The notes under the pieces: generated by a model
Database searches by the model: none
What the model was told of the DNA's origin: nothing
The model's input: the letters and a program-made list of their open reading frames with translations, nothing else
Made by a program: the position numbers and the translations under genes
DNA from: Ktedonobacter racemifer DSM 44963
GTDB lineage: Bacteria; Chloroflexota; Ktedonobacteria; Ktedonobacterales; Ktedonobacteraceae
Reading direction: 5' to 3'
DNA: 64,000 nt
Assembly (NCBI RefSeq): GCF_000178855.1
Contig: NZ_ADVG01000001.1
Coordinates: 1 to 64,000, forward strand
Shown here: piece by piece, positions 17,385-26,417 of the stretch
Layout of the letters: every line of letters starts with the position of its first letter
Numbering within the stretch: position 1 is the stretch's first letter

Positions 17385-18041
17385 ATGAACAGCTCTCTTC
17401 TTGAAGAACGATATTGCTTTACAACTTCATCTCTAGATGTGCCAGATGCGGTTTTGGCGCAGCAGGCTCTGACCGGCGATCAACTGGCCTTTGAAACTAT
17501 GGTCCAGCGTTACAAGAGACCGCTCTTCAATTTTATTTATAGTATGGTCGGCGATTATGACCAGGCGTGGGATGTTTTGCAGCATGTCTTGTTGTGTTTC
17601 TTTACATCACTGCCTCTCCTGGATAAAAATCGGCCCCTCAAACCCTGGCTCTTTCGAGTGGCGCGCAATAGGTGTGTTGATGAAATACGACGTCGACACT
17701 GCTATGCCCTTCCCTTTTCGCAAGTGGGATTCTATGAGGAGGCTCATGACGGTCAGGAGTTCTTGCTCGAAATTCTCGATCAGGATCCTTTGCCGGAAGC
17801 AATGGCAGAACGGTGTGAGATGCAGTTGGTTTTACAAGAGGCGATTGCCTCTCTCCCTCCTAAGTTTCGTGCTGTTGTCTGGCTGCGCTATGTCTATCAG
17901 CCGTCCTTTTCTGAAATTGGGAAAGTGCTCAATATACCAACAGCAACCGTGAAGGCACGCTTCTATCGTGCGAAGTTGCTCCTGCGCCAGAAACTTCATG
18001 CCTACATATACAGTTCGGATATATCTTTACACCCTGCGTAG
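17385..18041 (+). CDS. ECF-type RNA polymerase sigma factor
   Basis: 218 residues. Region 2 spans about residues 25-100 (DQLAFETMVQRYKRPLFNFI, YDQAWDVLQHVLLCFF, PWLFRVARNRCVDEIRRR). Region 4 spans about 145-205 (LPPKFRAVVWLRYVYQ, FSEIGKVLNIPTATVKARFYRA). It directs RNA polymerase to an unknown regulon, probably a stress response. ATG 17385 follows GGAAATAGAAG. The next ORF starts four bases after its stop and encodes a one-helix membrane protein that may anchor or inhibit it. A remnant of another ECF region 4 lies at 18869. Confidence 0.88.
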   Translation: MNSSLLEERYCFTTSSLDVPDAVLAQQALTGDQLAFETMVQRYKRPLFNFIYSMVGDYDQAWDVLQHVLLCFFTSLPLLDKNRPLKPWLFRVARNRCVDEIRRRHCYALPFSQVGFYEEAHDGQEFLLEILDQDPLPEAMAERCEMQLVLQEAIASLPPKFRAVVWLRYVYQPSFSEIGKVLNIPTATVKARFYRAKLLLRQKLHAYIYSSDISLHPA

Positions 18042-18044
18042 TGC

Positions 18045-18311
18045 TTGAGCCACCGACATAAAGAGCATTTCGGATATGTCTATAGAAACATTCTCGAGGC
18101 CTTACTACGACTTTTGTTGTATACGCTTCTTTCGCTGTCATTAGCCCTTTGGGCTATGACATTTTTCATACACTCTTCTACACTGAGAAATGGTCAAAAG
18201 AGGTTTCTGATGACAGTACAGGAGAGACATATGATAGTACTTGCCATTCATGAGCAACAAGAGATCGATCGTGCCAACAGTTCAGGATTGCAACTGGTAG
18301 AAGGGGAATAG
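18045..18311 (+). CDS. Small single-pass membrane protein after sigma factor
   Basis: Up to 88 residues, starting at TTG 18045 (no good ATG in frame near the start). One strong transmembrane helix lies at about residues 20-44 (LLRLLLYTLLSLSLALWAMTF), followed by a charged tail. Its position directly after an ECF sigma gene suggests an anti-sigma or membrane tether, but it lacks a recognisable zinc-binding anti-sigma motif. No terminator is obvious after it. Confidence 0.35.
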   Translation: MSHRHKEHFGYVYRNILEALLRLLLYTLLSLSLALWAMTFFIHSSTLRNGQKRFLMTVQERHMIVLAIHEQQEIDRANSSGLQLVEGE

Positions 18312-18442
18312 GGAAGCCCAAGAAAAAAGACGCAAACGAAAGAGTCAGAAGCACAAAACTGGGCTCATCCGCACTTTTGATGATGAGGCTGGAAAGCATG
18401 AGCAATCTAACAAACGAACCCCGAAAAGCTGCGTTCAACATA

Positions 18443-18680
18443 GAAGACATAATCTGGCTCCCCGTGCAAGGGCCAACTCATGAATAGATACCTTTCAAGG
18501 ACTGCAGGAAGGGACAGGAAATGGGACAGGAAATGGGACGGTTGGGTACTGCTTTCCTCGACCTCTCCCAGTATACTGAGTCCTGTCGAATGCACTCCAT
18601 GTGAGTCCACAGTGACAGAGAAGTGCCTGGGGAACTCTCACGTGCTTGCAGGCACTCCCTTTGACATTCCGCCTCTATCA
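18443..18680 (-). pseudogene. Decayed copy of the STAND gene promoter and first codons
   Basis: Nearly the same as 12318-12578: the start codon with MSWPLHGEPDYVF (compare MSWPLYGELDYVF), the GGGACAGGAAAT tandem repeats and the upstream region. Beyond about 13 codons the coding part is gone. This shows that a second NB-ARC/WD40 gene once stood here, or that only its regulatory region was copied. 18312-18442 shows nothing else. Confidence 0.6.
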
Positions 18681-18868
18681 TTTGGAGTTTTAGATAAAAT
18701 GGTCAACAATCAGCTTGTAGAGCCGTTTTGCGCGATTTGGCATAGGAATAGCTCAAGCCACTTCTAGCCTGGCTTCATAAGGATTTTGCCTCAACTCCAA
18801 TGTATCGTAGCAAATGTACGAGTGGAGAGCAAGCAGACCACGTGTTTTGGAGGCAGGGAGACAGCAAA

Positions 18869-18943
18869 ATGCCAGAGAACAGGGCCAAGACCTACTTTTA
18901 TCGTTCGTTGTCACGACTTCGTACTGCATTTGTAGCAGGATGA
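18869..18943 (+). pseudogene. Fragment of ECF sigma region 4
   Basis: The frame MPENRAKTYFYRSLSRLRTA ends at 18943. It matches the recognition helix of ECF sigma factors (..MPENTVKTYFYRALxRLR). Nothing upstream supports a complete gene. 18690-18868 holds no other feature. Confidence 0.35.
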
Positions 18944-19001
18944 GATGAGATAGAGACTATTAAAGCATTACAAGAAATAGATGCTAGAAAAGGAAACAAC
19001 T

Positions 19002-19742
19002 ATGCGCTTACAGGGAAAAACGGCTTTGGTGACGGGGAGTACCTCGGGGATAGGGCAAGCGATTGCCGAAGCCTTTGCCCGGGAAGGGGCACGTGTGGTG
19101 GTCAGTGGTCGAAACGCGCAGCGTGGACAGGCGGTGGTGGATGCCATCCGGGCCAGAGGAGGTCAGGCGACCTTTCTCGCCGCCGATCAGGCATCGGTGG
19201 AGGGGGTACGCCGCTTAGCCAAAGAGGCGACAGCCGTGTTCGGGTCGATCGATATCCTGGTCAATAATGCAGGGATCTTCTCCTTTGCTCCCTTAGAGCA
19301 GGTGGATGAAGCCACCTTTGACGCCACCTACGCGATCAATGTGAAAGGGCCATTTTACCTGACTGCCGCCTTAGCCCCTCAGATGGCTGAGCGCGGTTCA
19401 GGCAAGGTCATCAACATCACGACCATGGTCGCCCACGTTGGGGAGCCAGCGATGTCGCTCTATGGCTCGACGAAAGCGGCACTGACGCTGTTGACTAAGG
19501 CCTGGGCCACCGAGCTTGGACCCAGGGGGGTCAATGTCAATGCGATCGCTCCAGGCCCGACGTATACGCCCGCAACAGAGGGTATGGCGGAAGGACTGAA
19601 TCAGTTAGCTGCTGCCCTGCCTGCCAAGAGGGTCGCCCAGGCATCCGAGATCGCAGCGGCAGCCGTGTACCTTGCCAGTGATGAGGCGGACTTTGTCCAC
19701 GGAGCGACCCTTCCCGTTGATGGGGGACGGATCGCCATCTAA
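19002..19742 (+). CDS. SDR family oxidoreductase (FabG-like)
   Basis: 246 residues of the classical short-chain dehydrogenase type: cofactor motif TGSTSGIG (about 13-20), NNAG (about 88), catalytic Tyr-Lys in YGSTK (about 154-158) and the ending FVHGATLPVDGGRIAI. Arg in SGRNAQRG after the second strand fits NADPH. It probably reduces a small carbonyl compound or oxidises an alcohol. ATG 19002 has AAGGAA eight bases upstream. It heads a plus-strand series with a crotonase, a cupin and another SDR, suggesting catabolism of a small organic substrate. Confidence 0.88.
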   Translation: MRLQGKTALVTGSTSGIGQAIAEAFAREGARVVVSGRNAQRGQAVVDAIRARGGQATFLAADQASVEGVRRLAKEATAVFGSIDILVNNAGIFSFAPLEQVDEATFDATYAINVKGPFYLTAALAPQMAERGSGKVINITTMVAHVGEPAMSLYGSTKAALTLLTKAWATELGPRGVNVNAIAPGPTYTPATEGMAEGLNQLAAALPAKRVAQASEIAAAAVYLASDEADFVHGATLPVDGGRIAI

Positions 19743-19844
19743 ACCCGTCCACTTCTCTTTGTCTATCGGGAGGGGAAAGCGTGCATTACTACATTTCTCT
19801 CGATAGGTGGCAGTAAGATAGAAACATTTGAGAAAGTAAAAACA

Positions 19845-20624
19845 ATGACAGCGCATTCAACCACTCCAGGCTACTTCACTCGCTACGAAAACCTTGCTTT
19901 CGAGCGGACGGACGACGGCGTCCTGACGCTGCGTTTCCATACCAACCGCGGTCCCATTACATTCACGGGCCAGACTCACGAGGATCTGCCGCAAGCGCTT
20001 GAGGAAATCGCGCTCGATCAGGACAACCGGGCGCTCCTTCTCACTGGCACAGGCGATACCTTTATGGATGCGATCGATGGTGCCAGTCTTGGTGAAATCT
20101 TCAAGCCCGCGCATTGGGAGAAAATTCGCCGCGAGGGAAGCAACATCCTCCAGCGCCTCGTCGATCTTCCCATGCCAGTCATTGGGGTCGCCAACGGTCC
20201 GGCTACTGTCCACTCGGAGTATCTGCTCCTGGCGGACGTGCACATTGCGTCCGAGCGAGCCACGTATGGTGATTTCCCGCATCCTGCGTTTGGCATTACC
20301 GCTGGCGATGGTCTGCAGGTGGTCTGGGAAGAGGTCGCTGGTCCAGCGCGGGCCAAATGGTTGTTGTGGACGGGCGAGACCATCGATGCCCGAACGGCTG
20401 AACAATGGGGAGTCGTCAATGCGGTTCTGCCACATGAGCAGGTACTCGCACGAGGACTGGAAATCGCCCACAAGTTAGCGGCAAAACCCGATCTGTATCG
20501 CAGGCTCCAGCGCCAGACGCTCAACCAGCGTCTGCGCCGTCGCATTGCCGAGGGCATTCCCTTTGGGATGGCCCTCGAAGGTCTCACCGCTGCTGACCTG
20601 CCCTACCAGCAGACCCGATCCTAA
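19845..20624 (+). CDS. Enoyl-CoA hydratase/isomerase (crotonase) family protein
   Basis: 259 residues with crotonase-fold features: LDQDNRALLLTGTGDTFMDAIDG (first oxyanion-hole region), VIGVANGPATVHSEYLLLADVHIASERATYGDFP (second oxyanion and active-site loop) and WTGETIDARTAEQWGVVNAVLP. The usual Glu pair is not clearly preserved, so it may be a hydrolase- or lyase-type variant rather than a hydratase. It acts in the cytosol on a CoA thioester or a diketone. It lies about 100 bases after the SDR gene and ends before a hairpin at 20634. Confidence 0.85.
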   Translation: MTAHSTTPGYFTRYENLAFERTDDGVLTLRFHTNRGPITFTGQTHEDLPQALEEIALDQDNRALLLTGTGDTFMDAIDGASLGEIFKPAHWEKIRREGSNILQRLVDLPMPVIGVANGPATVHSEYLLLADVHIASERATYGDFPHPAFGITAGDGLQVVWEEVAGPARAKWLLWTGETIDARTAEQWGVVNAVLPHEQVLARGLEIAHKLAAKPDLYRRLQRQTLNQRLRRRIAEGIPFGMALEGLTAADLPYQQTRS

Positions 20625-20633
20625 CAAGAACCC

Positions 20634-20666
20634 CTCCCGAGGTCGGCGCCCACTCTACCTCGGGAG
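20634..20666 (+). terminator. Hairpin after the crotonase gene
   Basis: CTCCCGAGGT and ACCTCGGGAG are separated by 13 bases and start ten bases after the crotonase stop. It has no T-tract but good stem stability. Confidence 0.5.
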
Positions 20667-20729
20667 CCCGTACCAAAACATACGTTGACCAACACCTCAA
20701 TCGTCAGTGAGCTGAAAGAAGAGCAACCT

Positions 20730-21095
20730 ATGTATCGTGCAACGATCGATCCCACGGCAGCAGTGAGCGATCCCGCGTTGGCGCCGTACTTCACAGGGCC
20801 AGCATTGCAACTGCTATTAACATCACCCGAGCATAGCTCTGACCTGGAAGTGCGGGCGGTGTTTTTTGCCAAGGGAGTACGCAGTCGGTGGCACTGTCAT
20901 CCATATCCACAAGTTCTGTTTGTGCTTTCAGGGGTGGGCTTGCTAGGTCTAGACAACACCGAACAGGAGTTAAAGCTGGGCGAGGTCATCACGCTTCCCG
21001 CACAGGTCTGGCATTGGCATGGTGCGTCAGTAAATACGGAAATGCACATGCTTTCAATCATGCATCCAGGCTCTATTCAATGGCGCGAGTCGTGA
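20730..21095 (+). CDS. Cupin-domain protein
   Basis: 121 residues. One small beta-barrel with the cupin motif 1 pattern WHCHPYPQVLFVLSGVG (metal ligands His-His-Gln) and motif 2 LPAQVWHWHGAS (His). Similar small cupins act as carboxymuconolactone-decarboxylase-linked or quercetinase-like proteins; the exact reaction is unknown. Start ATG 20730 is preceded by GAAAGAAGAG. It lies between the crotonase gene and a second SDR and is probably part of the same pathway. Confidence 0.8.
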   Translation: MYRATIDPTAAVSDPALAPYFTGPALQLLLTSPEHSSDLEVRAVFFAKGVRSRWHCHPYPQVLFVLSGVGLLGLDNTEQELKLGEVITLPAQVWHWHGASVNTEMHMLSIMHPGSIQWRES

Positions 21096-21136
21096 AGCGT
21101 TCTCGTGTTAACACTCCCAGAAAAAGGAAAGAAAAC

Positions 21137-21967
21137 ATGTCTGAGACACAAAAACCGCTCGCCGGGCAGATCGCTCTTGTCACTGGAGGAAGCCAGGGCC
21201 TTGGTCGAGCAATGGCAAAGGCTTTAGCAGAAGCAGGGGCATATGTAACAATTACTGCCCGCTCACAGGAAAACCTGCAAGAAACAGCATTGCTCCTTCA
21301 GGAGGCTGGTCACACGGTTCTGGCGCTAGAAGGAGATGTCACCAATCAGGCCTCTGTAGAGGAGATTGTACGACGTACGGAACAACAGTGGGGGGCCATT
21401 GATGTGCTTGTGAACAATGCAGGAGCACTCACAGGACTCGGCTATATCTGGGAAACGGATCCACAGAAGTGGTGGGATAGCATGGAGGTAAATGTGCGCG
21501 GACCGTATCTGTATACCCGTGCAGTCCTCCCGAACATGCTTGCGCGCAAGCGAGGTCGCATCATCAATATTGTCAGTCGGATTGGAACAGTGGCGTTGCC
21601 AGCACAATCTGCTTATACCGTCTCCAAATCCGCCTTGATCCGTTTCACAGAAAATGTGGCAATAGAAACGAAAGATAGAGGCATCAGTGTTTTTGCTCTT
21701 CATCCCGGCACCATCCCTACCGCAATGTCATTACAGATGGCTGATTTTCGAGAGCAACAATTTCAACAAGGCTCAGCCTTTCGAACCCTGTTGACCGATG
21801 TACCTGAACAGCCTTCAGATGTGGTGGTATGGCTTGCGACGGGGAAGGGTGATGTATTAACTGGACGCTACATTAGTGCGAAAGATGATTTGAATGCACT
21901 TGTTCAGCATGCTGAACAAGTGCAGCAAGAGGATCTCTATACCCTGCGTCTCAACACCTTACCTTAG
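21137..21967 (+). CDS. SDR family oxidoreductase
   Basis: 276 residues. TGGSQGLG cofactor motif (about 18-25), NNAG (about 94-97), Ser in IVSRIG and catalytic YTVSK. The C-terminal part is slightly longer than the first SDR and ends VQQEDLYTLRLNTLP, typical of a subgroup where the last residues bind the substrate. ATG 21137 follows AAAGGAAAG. Transcribed with the cupin gene 41 bases upstream. Confidence 0.87.
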   Translation: MSETQKPLAGQIALVTGGSQGLGRAMAKALAEAGAYVTITARSQENLQETALLLQEAGHTVLALEGDVTNQASVEEIVRRTEQQWGAIDVLVNNAGALTGLGYIWETDPQKWWDSMEVNVRGPYLYTRAVLPNMLARKRGRIINIVSRIGTVALPAQSAYTVSKSALIRFTENVAIETKDRGISVFALHPGTIPTAMSLQMADFREQQFQQGSAFRTLLTDVPEQPSDVVVWLATGKGDVLTGRYISAKDDLNALVQHAEQVQQEDLYTLRLNTLP

Positions 21968-21988
21968 CAATACAAAAAGCATATGCCT

Positions 21989-22179
21989 CCCATGGGATGC
22001 GCAACGAGGTTACAGCAAGCAGACTGTGTCGTGCGAAACGGCTTCAGAAGCTCTTCCACAGCGTTTGCTCGGCTTTCTGTGAGGATGGGAATGCCCCACC
22101 CTCACAGAAAGCATAACAGCAGGAAAAACTGTCTAGAGCCACTTCAGTTGAGTACCCATCTCGTTGCACATCCCGTGGG
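21989..22179. repeat. MITE-like element with internal hairpin
   Basis: 20-base terminal inverted repeats (CCCATGGGATGCGCAACGAG; complement at 22160-22179 with two mismatches) bracket a 13-bp stem hairpin at 22072-22112 (GCTTTCTGTGAGG). No ORF inside. It could equally be a structured terminator region after the SDR gene. 22180-22309 shows nothing. Confidence 0.35.
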
Positions 22180-22309
22180 TTTTGCAGGATGTTCTTTTCC
22201 CAGGCATCCTCTATACTCTCCCGTATAGCCGCTCCAATGCGTGAGGTGAATAAAGATAAGAAGTATCGGAAGGCTCATAACGACCCAAGGAAAAGGAAGG
22301 AATAGAGTG

Positions 22310-22402
22310 GTGAATAGCAATACATCTACTCATGAGAATATTGCAATTGATCCAAGCCGTGTCCAGCGCTTGCAATACAGCCATCTTATGTACGCGCACT
22401 GA
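22310..22402 (+). CDS. Tiny ORF, 30 aa, possibly a truncated gene start
   Basis: GTG 22310 with AAGGAAGG nine bases upstream reads NSNTSTHENIAIDPSRVQRL and more, stopping at 22402. The good ribosome site suggests a real start of a gene whose remainder was lost. It sits 18 bases before the flavoprotein pseudogene. Confidence 0.25.
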   Translation: MNSNTSTHENIAIDPSRVQRLQYSHLMYAH

Positions 22403-22420
22403 AAGAAGACATGATCTACG

Positions 22421-23817
22421 GTGGAGAAAAGACAGTTTGATGCTCTGGTGATTGGCTTTGGGAGAGGTGGCGGCGCGCTGGCAGGTTTCCTGGGGCAAAA
22501 GGGAATGAAGGTGGCAGTGGTCGAAAAATCGAAAGAGATGTATGGAGGATCCTGCATCAATATCGTCTGTATGCCCACGAAGTCGTTGGTATTATTCGCT
22601 GAACATGCCCGCAGTCATCATCTAGAAGCGTTCACAGAGAAGGAACGCTCTTATCGCGATGCCATTGAAGAGAAGAGGAGAGTCGTCACCTTCTTGCGAC
22701 AGAAAGTGTACGAAAATCTTGCTACTCAGCCCAATATCAGCTTCATTGATGGGGTGGCTCGCTTCCTTTCCCCACGCGAAATTCAGGTCGCGGTGAGTGA
22801 CGCACGGGAGGAGATGGAGATCCAGGCCGAAAACGTGTTTATCAACACAGGGACGCTCCCTATCTACCAACTATCGCTGGGCTCCAGGAGAGACAGCATG
22901 TCTACACCAGTACGAGCCTGATGGAACTGGAACGCCTCCCGCGTCACCTGCTCATCGTCGGCGGTGGGTATGTCGGGTTAGAGTTTGCCTCCATCTACCG
23001 ATCCTTTGGCTCCGAGGTAACTGTCCTGGAACAACGCAGCGAATTTCTTCCCGGACAGAGCCGTGACATTGCCACCGAAGTCAAACAGACGATGGAGAAA
23101 CAGGGAATCCAGTTTCTTTTGAATGCGCATGTTCAAAGTATTCATGATCGAACACATGGTACCGCTATTCACTATCTTGATGAACATGGAGTATCCAAAG
23201 AGCTGGAATGTGATGTGATCCTGGTCGCAGTGGGACGAGTGCCCAATACGTCTCAGCTGGCATTAGAGAAGGCTGGAATTGCGGTAAACGAACGTGGCTT
23301 TATCGAAGTTGATGAGTACCTGCGTACCAATGTAGCAAATATCTGGGCCATCGGTGATATCAATGGAGGACCACAATTTACCTACATTTCTCTGGATGAC
23401 TATCGTATCATACGTGATCAGTTTGACGGGGAGAGTCACTATTCCACACAGGTTCGTCAGAACGTGCCCTCGGCAGTGGTTATCGCTCCACCGCTCGCTC
23501 ATGTCGGGCTCGCTGAAGAGGGTGCGGTTCATAGTTTTGCAAAGCGAAGACAGGATTTCACACCAGTAAGCATCCTGGTGAAACCTCAGTATGAAGTGTG
23601 CCAGCTTTTTCGCCACCTGCAGCAAATTGAGGATTGTGGGGCTACCTTTTCCGCTTGCGAGGGAGGGATAGTGTATCAGTTACCTCAACCCTCTCGATGC
23701 GATGGGCTTCTATCTGCATCTGATAGCGCTCTTAAATCAAGGCGATCAACCGCTTGGCTGAGATTGGCAAGAGACTCTGAGGAATCTGGATGCTTGGCCT
23801 GGCTCACTCAGAGATGA
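22421..23817 (+). pseudogene. Flavoprotein disulfide reductase (MerA/RclA-like), frameshifted
   Basis: Part 1 (22421-22921, GTG start) has FAD-binding VIGFGRGGGALAG and the redox pair GGSCINIVCMPTKS, equivalent to GGTCxNxGCxPTK. A shift near 22870 moves into a second frame (22921-23817) with NAD-binding LIVGGGYVGLEFASIYRSFGS, VAVGRVPNT and IWAIGDINGGPQFTY. The C-terminal dimerisation domain starts (PPLAHVGLAEEGA) but then decays, and its end is spread over frames (LNPLDAMGFYLHLIAL lies one base off). At least two frameshifts, so no active enzyme. Family role: NAD(P)H-dependent disulfide or hypohalite/metal-stress reduction. Confidence 0.75.
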
Positions 23818-24102
23818 GCAGCGAAAATATATGGTTATCGGGAAACCGCACATTTATTCGACGATCAACAACCCTCTCTGTTATTCTGCCGGAGTTCGTC
23901 GTCGCGCACTGGTGGGAGTATTTCCTGTGAAGGCCAAGCTCCTGTTCCGCCCGGGCATTGTAGTCATCAATTTGCCACAGCACATTCGTGGGAGACAACC
24001 TACACCCAGGCCGCTTCCCTGGTAAAATAGAGGCAATGCCTATTCTGGTATACTAATCGATGTATCTACTCAAGACCTCTCGCCACGACATGGCTCGTTT
24101 GG

Positions 24103-24157
24103 GGTATGGGATGTGGTGGAGAACAGCCGTAGGCTGTTCTCCACCACATCCCATACC
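24103..24157. terminator. Perfect hairpin, 26-bp arms
   Basis: GGTATGGGATGTGGTGGAGA... and its exact complement are separated by GTA and followed by TTT. No closely preceding intact gene; it lies downstream of the broken flavoprotein and 90 bases upstream of the next gene. The sequence between 23818 and 24102 shows no gene. Confidence 0.55.
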
Positions 24158-24247
24158 TTTGCGAAGCGTCGCAGACGCTGAGAACACCTCACAATGAGCG
24201 CAGCTGAGTAGCTACTCATCAGTTTACACTATGGAGTCATCACTTGT

Positions 24248-25420
24248 ATGTATCATATGCTCTGGCTTCTCTTGCGTATCTTGGTCTTTCTGCTAGGGGC
24301 GACGAGTGTCCTTGCCGCGCTGCTTTCCGCGATACGCACCTTTGTTCTGCCGCGTAGCGCCTCCGATATTTTCAGCAGGAATGTCTTTATCGCCGTACGC
24401 ATGCTTTTTGAACTACGCAAACGGCGCGCTGACACGTATGAGCGACGCGATCAAATTATGGAGCTTTACGCGCCCATGAGCCTGTTAGCCCTTCTCGTCG
24501 TCTGGCTGCTCTGCATCCAGCTGGGTTATACCGCCATGTTCTGGGGTTTGACCGATGGTTCCCTCTACCAGGCGTTTAAGATCAGTGGCTCCTCGCTCTT
24601 TACCCTGGGTCTGGCCTTCGTCGATACCTTTCCCGCCATCCTCCTGACCTTTACGGAGGCCGCTATCGGCCTGCTCATTGTTGCATTGTTAATTGCCTAT
24701 CTGCCAGCTATCTATGGCTCATTCTCGCGCCGCGAGGCGGCGGTCACGCTGCTAGAGACTCGCGCTGGCTCGCCACCCTCCGCGGTTGAGATAATCAAGC
24801 GCTACCATCACATCGGTGGATTAGGGGATTTAACCGAGGTCTGGCGTGGCTGGGAAACCTGGTTCGCGGAGATCGAAGAGAGCCATACCTCGCTCGGCTC
24901 GCTTCCTTTCTTCCGCTCGCCCCAGCCACAGCGTTCATGGATTACAGCCGCGGGCACCATTCTGGATACCGCCTCACTGATCAATGCCGCTGTAGATATT
25001 CCCCATGATCCACAGGCGGATCTCTGCATTCGCGCTGGCTATATCTGCCTGCGCTATATCTCGCGCTTCTTCAGAATGCCTTTTGATCCTAATCTCGCGC
25101 CAATCGATCCCATCAGCATTTCACGGGTGGAGTTCGATCTCGCCTGCGACGAACTCGCCGCAGATGGGGTCCCTATGAAGCGGGATCGGGACCAGGCTTG
25201 GCGCGACTTCGCTGGCTGGCGCGTCAACTACGATACGGTTCTGCTGGCTCTGGCGGAACTGACCGATGCGCCACGCGCCCCTTGGACCTCCGACCGCTTC
25301 CTGATTCACCCGCCACGCCTGCTAGCCCGCTACCGCAAAATAAAGTGCCAGGGAGGAAGGCTCCGCCATTTTGTAGATGGCAGAGCCCTCCTCCCTGGCT
25401 CACTCGAGCCTCTTCGGTAA
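24248..25420 (+). CDS. Membrane protein, two-pore-type ion-channel-like
   Basis: 390 residues. N-terminal transmembrane helix (5-28), a second at about 76-98, a re-entrant-like segment SGSSLFTLGLAFVDTFP (about 115-131), a helix about 133-157 (EAAIGLLIVALLIAYLPAIY), then a long cytosolic part. TM-P-TM order with S-x-x-T-L-G at the filter position recalls the ion channel family, but the filter lacks GYG, so ion selectivity is uncertain. The conserved cytosolic region (YHHIGGLGDLTEVWRGWETWFAEIEESH) is shared by hypothetical proteins in soil bacteria. The stop codon falls inside the left arm of an 86-bp palindrome, and an imperfect hairpin (about 25349-25400) lies in the last codons. Confidence 0.6.
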   Translation: MYHMLWLLLRILVFLLGATSVLAALLSAIRTFVLPRSASDIFSRNVFIAVRMLFELRKRRADTYERRDQIMELYAPMSLLALLVVWLLCIQLGYTAMFWGLTDGSLYQAFKISGSSLFTLGLAFVDTFPAILLTFTEAAIGLLIVALLIAYLPAIYGSFSRREAAVTLLETRAGSPPSAVEIIKRYHHIGGLGDLTEVWRGWETWFAEIEESHTSLGSLPFFRSPQPQRSWITAAGTILDTASLINAAVDIPHDPQADLCIRAGYICLRYISRFFRMPFDPNLAPIDPISISRVEFDLACDELAADGVPMKRDRDQAWRDFAGWRVNYDTVLLALAELTDAPRAPWTSDRFLIHPPRLLARYRKIKCQGGRLRHFVDGRALLPGSLEPLR

Positions 25421-25503
25421 AGGCCCTTGAGTATGAACGGACCGGAATACCACGCTAAGCGCTTAGCGTGGTATTCCGGTCCGTTCATACTCAAGGGCCT
25501 TTA
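25418..25503. terminator. 86-bp perfect palindrome
   Basis: Two 43-base arms with no loop (left arm begins TAAAGGCCCTTGAGTATGAA; centre CTAAGC|GCTTAG). The first three bases are the stop codon of the channel-like gene. An IS6-like element begins 32 bases later. It is the longest of the gene-end palindromes here. Confidence 0.65.
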
Positions 25504-25534
25504 TTACAAAACTGCGACACAGAGCCATCCAATT

Positions 25535-26417
25535 GGTTCTGTCAGAACTGAGAACACAGAAGCGTATCAAAGCTCCATGGACTGCTGACTACTGCTCGTC
25601 TCTTGCTATGAGGCTGCTTGTAGCAGTGCTTGCAAGACGACAAGACGGTCGAGGAAAGCCCGTCGTTGTTCGGAAAGTGAGATCGATTCTCCCCCAATAG
25701 AGCGCGGACGAAAATAATCCTGTAGTTCGTCAAAGGCACAACAAAAGCGTGCCGCTGCCTCAAATGCGCCAAAACCGCGCATCGGATAGTATCGTTGTTT
25801 GATGCCACGGTGGTCTTGCTCCAACCGATTGTTGAGATATTTACTCGTTCGATGGGTGACATTGCTGCCCATTGTCTCGCGAATGGCTCGCGGATAGGAA
25901 CTGTGCCCATCGGTTGTCACCTGATCGGGAACATGGCCAACGGTTGCAACTGCCTGCTTGAAAAAGCGCTGAGCTGCCTCCATATTCCGCTTCTCGCTCA
26001 ACATGGAATCAACCAGATTGCCATCGTGATCGATCGCTCGATAGAGGTAGCACCATTTTCCCTGGACTCTCAGGTAGGTTTCATCAACATACCAGGATCG
26101 TCCTGCTTGGCCGCACCGTTTGGTTCGCAGTTGATCTGCAAGCAACGGAGCAAACCGCGCTTCCCAGTCTCGGATCGCCTCATGTGTAAACTGAAAGCCT
26201 CGCGCTAAAAACATCTCAGCCACATCACGCAGGCTCAATTTGTAGCTCAGTCGCCATAAGATTGCGAGCAAGACAACATCTGTCGGAAACTCAAGGTGGT
26301 TAAAAGAGGTGCCAGTTCGTTCATTGAGCAATGCTCCTCATTCCATGCGGTGAATGGGATCAGTATATCAGAAGTGTGACCTCTTAGCCAAGTTGGGATT
26401 TGAGTTCTGACAGAACC
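25535..26417 (-). mobile_element. IS6-like element, copy 2, internally deleted
   Basis: Inverted repeats GGTTCTGTCAGAACTGAGA (25535) and GGTTCTGTCAGAACTCA read inward from 26417. At 883 bp it is about 98 bp shorter than its relatives; the missing part is the zinc-ribbon coding end. Its right end truncates the gene at 26418. Confidence 0.8.
25606..26331 (-). CDS. IS6-like transposase lacking the N-terminal zinc ribbon
   Basis: 241 residues starting MLNERTGTSFNHLEFP. The DDE residues are preserved (WYVDETYL, TTDGHSSYPRA, NNRLEQDHRGIK). The about 33 N-terminal residues with the CPxC..CxxC ribbon found in the other three copies are absent, and no frame upstream restores them. It may be unable to bind its ends alone and could be mobilised by the other copies in trans. 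Confidence 0.8.
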   Translation of the reverse strand: MLNERTGTSFNHLEFPTDVVLLAILWRLSYKLSLRDVAEMFLARGFQFTHEAIRDWEARFAPLLADQLRTKRCGQAGRSWYVDETYLRVQGKWCYLYRAIDHDGNLVDSMLSEKRNMEAAQRFFKQAVATVGHVPDQVTTDGHSSYPRAIRETMGSNVTHRTSKYLNNRLEQDHRGIKQRYYPMRGFGAFEAAARFCCAFDELQDYFRPRSIGGESISLSEQRRAFLDRLVVLQALLQAAS

